DNA from: Neoarius graeffei
Lineage: Eukaryota; Chordata; Actinopteri; Siluriformes; Ariidae
NCBI RefSeq assembly: GCF_027579695.1
Contig: NC_083570.1
Coordinates: 3,751,001-3,815,000 of the forward strand
Direction of reading: 5' to 3'
DNA length: 64,000 bases
Shown here: positions 56,892 to 64,000 of the stretch, piece by piece
How positions within the stretch are numbered: the first letter of the stretch is position 1
How the letters are laid out: every line of letters begins with the position of its first letter
The notes under the pieces: model-generated
What the model was told of the DNA's origin: nothing
Seen by the model: only the letters and a program-made list of their open reading frames with translations
Database searches by the model: none
Translations under genes and position numbers: made by a program

Positions 56892-57580
56892 TTATTCTGG
56901 ATCACACAATCTCACTGTAGAACCAGAAAACAAGAGCCCAAACCCAGCGTATAGAGTCTGAGTGAATGTGGTGTGGACTCTGTGGAGGAGCTTCATCGTG
57001 TCAGAGACGCTGTAGAAGGACAGAGTTCCTGCACTGTGATCCACATACACTCCTATTCTGGAGGGTGATGGAACTCTGAGATCAGTCTTAATGCTGTTGT
57101 GCAAGAAAGAGAGAGAAGAAGAAGAACACCACAGACTCCAGCACTGATTGTTGAGTCCAAACCCACACTCATCACCCCGTCCTTTCCTGCTGATGTCTTT
57201 ATATGAGACTGATATGGCCACACCAGCAGCACCGCTCCACTCCACCTCCCAGTAACAGCGTCCACACACACTCTCCTTACACAACACCTGCCACCAGTAA
57301 TCAAATCTCTCTGGATGATCAGAGTAACGCTGCTCTCTCTCACTCCATCTCACCGCTCTGTTCTTCTCAGACAGAATGAGGAAATGATGTGCCGTGTTGG
57401 GATCCAGAGTCAGATAACAGAAATCTAAAATAAAAGAGAAAAACAAACTGAACAATGTGAACATGTTGGGTTTAATTCACACAGTGTGTGTGTGTGTGTG
57501 TGTGTGTGTGTTAGATGTACATTTCAGAAACTCTTCTCTGCTCTGTGGTTCTGGTTCTGAAATGATCTCAACTGCTGCAG
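56892..57580 (-). pseudogene. TRIM-E 3' part: exon 5 and PRY/SPRY exon
   Basis: Exon 6 (56892-57424) is open ([36 protein letters not shown], stop TAA overlapping AATAAA). Exon 5 (57521-57580) has intact splice sites. Upstream, intron 4 is interrupted at 57635 by element Y, and exons 2-4 are missing before the RING exon at 61724. Exon 1 ends in phase 0 and exon 5 starts in phase 1, so direct splicing of 1 to 5 would shift the frame. Probably non-functional. Confidence 0.85.
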
Positions 57581-57634
57581 CTGTGGAGAGAAGAATGGAA
57601 ACATGAGTTTGTGTAAAAGATGGAAAGAGTTTAA

Positions 57635-58020
57635 AGGTGCTGACTGCAAAGTTATCTGAAATTAAAAAAAAAAAAAAATTCTTGTGCATGATATTTTCCT
57701 CTCTCTCATAAGACCAAGATCATGCGGACGAGGTGTAAACATTTTGATGTGCTTAGAGTCGCTTTTCTCCATTCGGGGACCGTTTTCCTACTTCTTGTGG
57801 TAAACAGTGTGGCCCTACGGAAACAGCCGAACACCAGGAGCCTTAACTAATGAGCATAACTCTGGGACTGCGTCACACCAAGATGGCGATGCGCAGAAAA
57901 CATCGTGACAATTAAAAATTTAAAAATGCCAGCAGACTGTGTTACATTCAAATTCTGAAACATGCAGGCATCACAGACCCATATAATTTACCCAGAAATC
58001 TATTTATTTATTTATTTATT

Positions 58021-58061
<41 letters not shown>

Positions 58062-58776
58062 ATCTATCTATCTGTACACATGTTCACAGCTTCAGATGGT
58101 TTAAATTCAGAGGAGGACTTTCGCTGTGCTTGACTGTAAATGTGACAAAAATAAAGTCTTTCTCATTTTCGCCACAGATATATTTATTCTTCTTGAAAAG
58201 TGTTCGGCAAATGGGCTACTGGATTTGGAACACTACGACATCCTGAATTATTTCATATTTGGGATTTCTAAACACATCAGAAATGCTAAAGGCAAACAAA
58301 ACTACAGATGCCGACCAATATTCTGAGGTAGGTTTCGCGCCAGAATGTTTTGGAAAATTTCCAAAAAAGAAAAATTGTGCTGGTCGTTGTCAAACACAAA
58401 GCTTGGCAAGATAAACAAATCCACAGTTACGATGATGTCATGTGAAAGACCCCATAACTCCATACTCAGTACTGTGGAGTCGAGCCCATGCATGCTAAAG
58501 CTAACATAGCAAAGAACTAGCGAGAATGATTTAGTTATCTGTCCAAAAAAAAAAATTACATGCCATCGAACCTTGCTCTATCTTGCAGTTGCACTCACTC
58601 AGCAGGCTTTCCTTTTCTTTTCCTCTGGCTTTTAGGTGGTGGCAGAGCCGAGTCCACCATGTTTGCCCATGCCAACTTGTTTTGGTGAACAGTAGGTCCA
58701 TTGTGGTCACGTGATATTGTTGCTCACTTGCTTCGGCAATTTTTGGAATTGTAAAATGCAGGACGCTTTTCCTCAG
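57635..58776. mobile_element. Element Y copy 2, left part
   Basis: It begins AGGTGCTGACTGCAAAG after TTAA (57631-57634) in TRIM-E intron 4 and matches the interrupted copy at 1-4921, here without Z, X1 or X2. The right end is lost where the Penelope element begins. It contains TTTA, CT and TATC simple repeats at 57998-58076. Confidence 0.75.
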
Positions 58777-58779
58777 AAC

Positions 58780-60712
58780 TGTCACCAGATGTCAGGTGGT
58801 GACATGCCTTATCAGCTGATGTTACGTTATGGAGGCGTGAATGCCCTGTCCAATTTGACAGGTAGTTCACGCCTCTTGCTGTCAGGTCGCTCCCCAGGAC
58901 GGCGCTCCAGGTGTGTGACAGCGCATACGCTCCCTGATCCCGGTTTATCGTCCTTTGTGCCTGCTTGCGTATCTCCACTGCCTCTAAAATCCAACGCTGG
59001 TATCTATTTTCTTCAGCGTGAATGACTCTGGCCTCTTCCCAATTTATTATGTGATTTTGTCGTTTGCAGTGGTCTGAAATGGCTGATTTTAGGTTTTCTT
59101 GGTGTGCTTTTTCTTTTTCGGATCTTGTGAGTCTTCTTGTTGTTTCTTTCTCACATTCTATTTGGTGTTCTTTCCTTCGTGTATGGCAGCATCTGCCCGT
59201 TTCACCAATATAGACTTTGTTACATGAACGGCAAGGGATTTCATAGATGACATTGCATTTGTTGTCCGGTTGTATTTTGTCTTTGGGGTGAACTAGCAAC
59301 TGTCGGAGGTTCTTGTATGGTTTGACCGGGGTGTTGATATGATATTTCCTCATGGATCATTGGATGCATTCTGTGACTCCTTTTATGTATGGAAGTGTGA
59401 CAAAGCCCCGGTTTGTTTTTTCAGTGTTTTTTCTTGTTTGTTTGTTTTTTTCCTTTGTTTGTGTCTGTAGTTTCCCTTTTCGGATTGCCCACGGTGGATA
59501 TTGGCAGTTTTTCAATGCCTGTTGGATATGTTGGTCCTCCTCCTGTCTGTCTTTCTCCTCTGTGATGCTCTGTGCTCGGTCGTATAGTGTTCTGATTACT
59601 GACATTTTGTGAGCGATGGGATGTTCAGATGTCCAGAGAAGATATTGGTCGGTGTGTGTAGGTTTTCTGTATGTTGTAATTCTAATGTTCCCTTCTTCTG
59701 TGTGGTGTATTTTTAGGTCCAAAAAAGCTATTGTCTTGTCCATTTCTTCTTTGTGTGTGAATTTTATGTTGTCTGTCTTGTCTATGGAGTTTAGGTGATC
59801 CGTGAGTTGTTGTGTGTGGCCTGTTTTGGTTATTTCGAGGATGTCATCAACATATTGTTTCCAGAAAATGGGTTTGCAGTCATCTGGTGCTGTTTCTATG
59901 GCTCGGGTTTCCAAATCCTCCATGATAAAGTTGCATAGAATGGCAGATAGCGGGTCCCCCATTGCAAATCCCTCTTTTTGTCTGTAAATTGTGCCTCTGA
60001 ATTGGAAATATGTGGAAGTTGAAATGAAATGCAACAGTTTTGTTATGTTCTGTGCTGTAAGTTTTGTGCGTTTTTCAGGGTTCTGTCTGCTTTTAACCGG
60101 TTTTCTACTATGTTGAGTGTGTTTGTGACCGGTGTTTTTGTAAAGAGGGATATGATGTCATGTGATATGAAGATTTCATCCTTTTTTATCTTGATTTCCT
60201 TTAATTCTTTCGCCAGTTGTTTTGAGTTTTTGCAGTGGCATTCCGTAAGTCCGAGGAGTGGTTTGATTAAGTCTGCAAGTGTCTTGGAAAGGTTGTAGGT
60301 AACTGATCCTATGCTGTCTACAATGGGTCTTAGTGGTGCTCTGGGTTTATGAATTTTTGGTGTGCCGTATATCCGAGGGGTGATGTTTGCTGTGGGGATG
60401 AGGTGGTTGTATGTTTGTTTATCAATTTTGTTGTCGTCCAGTAACGGTTTAAGTAATAGCTTCAGTCTTTTTTTCTTTTCCTCCATCGGGTTTTTTTTGA
60501 GTACTTCATATGTGTTTGGGTCCATGAGCATTTCATTCATTTGTTTTTCGTATTGAGTAGTGTCCAAGATAACCGTAGTCCTCCCTCTGTCAGCCGGTAG
60601 TATTGTTATTTTGTTGTTTTTTGCGAGTGTCCTGATGGCTTCCATTTCCTGTTTAGTTGTGTTTCTGGGTGGCAGTTTAGCTGAGGCTGAGGTTTTGAGA
60701 ACCTTATACCTG
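58780..60712 (-). mobile_element. Penelope-like retroelement, 5'-truncated, with GIY-YIG endonuclease
   Basis: On the minus strand, RT pieces lie at 60043-60705 (PADRGRTTVILD, GTPKIHKPRAPLRPI, ISHDIISLFT) and 59357-60034 (EGFAMGDPLSAILCNF, WKQYVDDIL, FLDLKI). A GIY-YIG nuclease follows at about 58820-59353 (YEIPCRSCNKVYIGETGR, then HTRRKEHQ). RT followed by GIY-YIG is the hallmark of Penelope elements. The upstream end is cut by the Tc1 at about 60713 and the frame is broken between parts, so it is inactive. The 3' end meets Y sequence near 58776. Confidence 0.9.
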
Positions 60713-61605
60713 CCAATAAAAGGTCCCACAGTTGACAGTGCATGTCAGAGTAAACTCCAAGCCATGGGGTTAAAGGAATTATCTGCAGACCCCAGAAACA
60801 GGATTGCTTCAAGGCATAGATCTGGAGAAGGGTACAGAAAAATTGCTGCAGCTTTACAGGACCCAAAGAGCACAGTGGCCACCATCGTTCTTCAGTGGAA
60901 GAAGTTTGGAACCACCAAGAATCTTCCTAGACCTGGCCGCCAGGCCAAATTGAGCAATCGGGGAAGACAGGCCTTGGCCAAGGAGCAGGAACTTGAGGGT
61001 CACTCTGACAGAGCTCCAGCATATCCTTGTGGAGATGGGAGAACCTTTCAGAAGCTCAACCATCCAGGCAGCACTCCACAAATCAGGCTTTTATGGTAGA
61101 GTGGCCAGAAGGAAGCCAATCCTTTGTAAAAAGCACATGAGAGCCTGCTTGGAGTTTGCCAAAAGGCACCTAGAGGACTCTCAAACCATGAGAAACAAGA
61201 CTCTCTGGTCTGATGAAACCAAAATTAAACTTTTTGGCCTGAATACTAAGCATCATATCTGAAGGAAACCAGGCACTGCTCATCAACACCTGGCTAATGC
61301 CATCCCTACAGTGAAGCATGGCAGTGGCAGCATCATGATGTGGGGATGTTTTTCAGCAGCAGAAACGGAGTGACTAGTCCTGAAAGATGAATGCAGCTAA
61401 GTACAGCGAGATCCTTGAAGAAAACCTGCTCCAGAGCGCTCTGGACCTCAGACTGGGGCGAAGGTTTACTTTCCAACATGACACTTCATAAATATTGGCG
61501 ATTGTGTGATGTTTGAGGCAAAAAATGAACTCAATCTATTGTAGAATAAGTCTGTAACATAATAAAATGTGGAAAAGGTGAAAGGGGTGTACAGACTTTC
61601 CTGCT
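60713..61605 (+). mobile_element. Tc1 DNA transposon relic
   Basis: Plus-strand transposase in broken frames: DNA-binding part (60764-61000; MGLKELSADPRNRIASRHRS, GRQAKLSNRG), then HMRACLEFAKRHL and LWSDETKIKLFG (first catalytic Asp, near 61210), then [17 protein letters not shown] near 61300. Beyond 61485 (FQHD) a deletion removes the rest of the catalytic domain. The 3' end sequence GTAACATAATAAAATGTGG is present near 61555. The left inverted repeat is missing. Several frame breaks; inactive. Confidence 0.85.
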
Positions 61606-61723
61606 TGACGATACATTCATGTTTCTTAGAGCTGTGAATGTTATGTACTGTGTGTGTGTGTTTCCTCTCAATGAGAAACTATAATTAAGATGATTTAATT
61701 CTGGAAAGATTTCTAGTTCTCAC

Positions 61724-62314
61724 CTGTTTCTCAGCTCTTTCTGCTGCGGCTGTGACGGTGTCGTGACCTTTGTGATAATCCATCGTACACAAATGACAGA
61801 TGCAGGTTTGATCAGTACGGCAGTAGATCTCAATCAGCTTGTTATGTTCAGAGCAGATGTTCTCTTGGAGTTTTGCTGAGGCTTCAATTAATGTGTGTTT
61901 TTTCAAAGCAGGACGTTCAAAATGAGGTTTCAGATGAGTTTCACAGAAAGAAGCCAAACACATCAGACAGGACTTGACGGTTTTGTGTTTTCTCCCGGTG
62001 CAGAAATCACACTCCACATCTCCAGGTCCAGCGTAACAGTGGCCAGGAGAAGAAGCTTGGACTTCAGTCTTCTTCAGTTTCTCCACCACTTCATCCAGCA
62101 TGTTGTTTCTGCGTAGAACAGGCCTTGTCGTGAAAGTGTCTCTGCACTGAGGACAGCTGTAGACGCCCTTCTGATCCTCCTGATCCCAGCAGCCATTAAT
62201 ACACACCTTACAGAAACTGTGACCACAGTGGATAGTCACCGCATTCTTCAGGAGATCCAGACACACTGGACACCTGAACTGGTCCTGAGCTACTGAAATA
62301 CTGGCCTCAGCCAT
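61724..62314 (-). pseudogene. TRIM-E exon 1: RING and B-boxes
   Basis: An open 197-codon exon starting [18 protein letters not shown], the same start as TRIM-B, with complete C3HC4 RING and B-box residues and a good donor (CAG|GTGAGA). Promoter side with GA run (62330-62363) also matches TRIM-B. Exons 2-4 are absent; the downstream intron runs into Tc1 and Penelope sequence. It could give a RING/B-box-only protein by read-through into the intron, but is most likely the dead 5' part of TRIM-E. Confidence 0.8.
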
Positions 62315-62325
62315 TTTCCTGAAAT

Positions 62326-62365
<40 letters not shown>

Positions 62366-62924
62366 AGGTTTTTTTCTCCGAAATGAGGAGTTATTTCCTG
62401 GTTCTGTGTGTGAAAGAGAGATGGAGAGAGGAGGAGCACAAACACAGAGGTCATGAACACTCCTCTATTAACTAGTTCATCTCCCTTCAGTGCAGAAATG
62501 TTACCCATGTAACCGCACTGATTAGGAGTAATTTCATGAAATACACACAGATCATGATGGCCAGATGAAGCTTCATGAAACACGAAAGCTTTCTCATAAG
62601 GATGGGTGGATCGATACCACATTATGAATATTTTGATCCATTAATATTCAGTCTTGAATCAATCCTTCTATTAAAAAAATAAGTAAGAAGGACTGCTTTA
62701 AAGTGCTGATTTCATTAATTTAATTTAATTATTTTTCTTTTTTGTTTTTGGTTAGGATAGGAACTAGATTTCCTTTCACCTTCTTGCTCCACTCCCAACA
62801 GTGGCAGTAGTGAGGCAGTCGTGAGAGCCCAGGTAAACTATTGCCATAATTAACCTTGTCAGAAAATGTTGATTTAACACACAGTGGTTTCAGTGATTGT
62901 TATGTGGGTGGTGTACACTGAGCT

Positions 62925-64000
62925 CAACATAAAATCTGGAGAGCTCAGAGCCTATTCCCCGCTGTAGAGACGAGTGAAGCCATCTGGCCGCCATCTTACC
63001 CTCCCATCACGTGTATTTATCTCATGTGTTAAACCGTGGTATCTGATCAACTTTGCCCGAGGAAAAGTATCTCCTGACTTTTTTCCCCATTTCATTACCT
63101 CCTCTTATTTTCTCAACTTCACCCACATTCCTTACATATTTGTGTAGCGCTCCCCTTCATTGTTTTTTTTTTTTTACCTTTTCCATTTCAGTCTCTGATC
63201 TTTTTGTTGAATGGCTCTTTATTACTACTGTAATTATTTTCATGGAGATTATTTCAGTTTTTCTCTCATACGGTGTATCTTTCTCTTTCATATATTTCCT
63301 CTCCCTTATCTATAATTTACTTACTTACTTTAATTATTATTCCAACACAAAGGCTGTTATAATAAATGTCTCCCATTGACTTTGTACAGGAAATCATAGA
63401 TCGGATGCCGTCCGGGAAATAAGCCGTTGTCCGGGAAATATGACCAACCCTGATTTAAGAGTACTTATCAATATACTTGCACTCAATTTAAACTAAAATC
63501 ATGCAGATAAAACAGATAATCGTGCACATTTTGTCAATTTGTGCAAGTGGGTGTGACATGTGCAGATGATCTACATAGTCAATTGTGCTTAGCCTGAGGG
63601 AAATGAAAATAACTCCTGATCAAACTGGAACAATAACACCTCTCTTTTTATTTGCATTCCTCACTGACATTTCTGCCAAAAGGCTATGGTCCTTCTTTCA
63701 TTTCGGCTCCTGAGGCTAATTTACTCCGTTCATTTTCTTTTTGGATTTGAGCCGTTGAGCTTGAGCTCTCACATTCAATATCAAACAAGTCTAGACATTG
63801 GCTTTGATCCAGTCTGGGACAATTCCATTGAAAATCTGACCCAGTCACAGTGTTCATCCCAGATATCAGTGTCAGATTCATACATGTCAACCTTTGGTCA
63901 ATCAAACCTGTTTAACCAACCTCCAAAATCCTTATTTCCCTTATAAAATCCTTATAAGATGCAAATTAAAATAATTTACCTAAAATTTGAATGATAATTA
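62925..64000. mobile_element. Element W copy 2 (no Tc1), running off the window
   Basis: Parallels 15225-17640 without the Tc1 insertion; the empty TA target stands near 63472-63478. From about 63870 (ATACATGTCAACC) the sequence departs from copy 1 into another repeat (TAAAATCCTTATAAG) that continues past the window. No gene seen in 62700-64000. Confidence 0.6.

Overview
The window is vertebrate, almost certainly teleost fish. It carries six-exon finTRIM/TRIM25-like genes (RING, B-boxes, coiled coil, PRY/SPRY) with canonical GT-AG introns, set among fish-type Tc1, hAT, Harbinger, Penelope, LINE and tRNA-headed SINE repeats. The species cannot be fixed; a catfish-like genome is possible but unproven.

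The backbone is a tandem array of TRIM genes, all on the minus strand, made by segmental duplication. TRIM-A (5070-6820) has exons 1-4 intact; exons 5-6 should lie left of the window because a 4.9 kb nest of transposons fills intron 4. TRIM-B (11717-14384) is compact and complete (six exons, 562 codons plus stop). TRIM-C (19738-20318) is a truncated relic. TRIM-D (21054-21743) is an orphan exon 5 plus PRY/SPRY exon. TRIM-F (36164-47290) is complete (565 codons plus stop) although introns 1 and 3 hold about 9 kb of nested transposons. TRIM-E (exon 1 at 61724-62314, exons 5-6 at 56892-57580) has lost exons 2-4. Short relics of a further TRIM copy (exon 4-like and 5-like pieces) lie at 7068-7530, 33565-34020 and 54226-54300.

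Between and inside these genes the DNA is mostly mobile. Because the units are paralogous, many insertions have an empty site elsewhere in the same window, so element ends and target duplications can be read to the base: Harbinger (TTA), hAT (8 bp), Tc1 (TA), two Gypsy elements (5 bp) and several SINEs (10-17 bp). The Gypsy fossils at 25681-30526 and 38477-42314 have integrase upstream of reverse transcriptase, the Gmr1-type order. The most layered site is 25644-33390, where a Tc1/IS630-like copy has received a Gypsy element, a 1.48 kb TIR element (itself carrying a Harbinger-type MITE) and a SINE.

Layout: 1-4921 nested transposon block; 4922-7530 TRIM-A and a TRIM relic; 7531-11458 duplicated flank with SINE and hAT; 11459-14700 TRIM-B; 14700-19740 TIR element with Tc1, then a duplicated non-coding block; 19738-21743 TRIM-C and D relics; 21800-24740 THAP and hAT-like gene pieces, two inverted SINEs and a GC-rich block; 24742-33390 second copy of the duplicated block with the nested insertion site; 33527-47290 TRIM relic and TRIM-F; 47530-54220 two LINEs and a Tc1/IS630-like copy; 54226-62700 TRIM-E with hAT-like, Y, Penelope and Tc1 insertions; 62830-64000 second copy of the TIR element.

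The intact TRIM proteins should be cytoplasmic RING E3 ubiquitin ligases of the fish antiviral repertoire. I found no bacterial-type system, CRISPR array or functional tRNA/rRNA gene.
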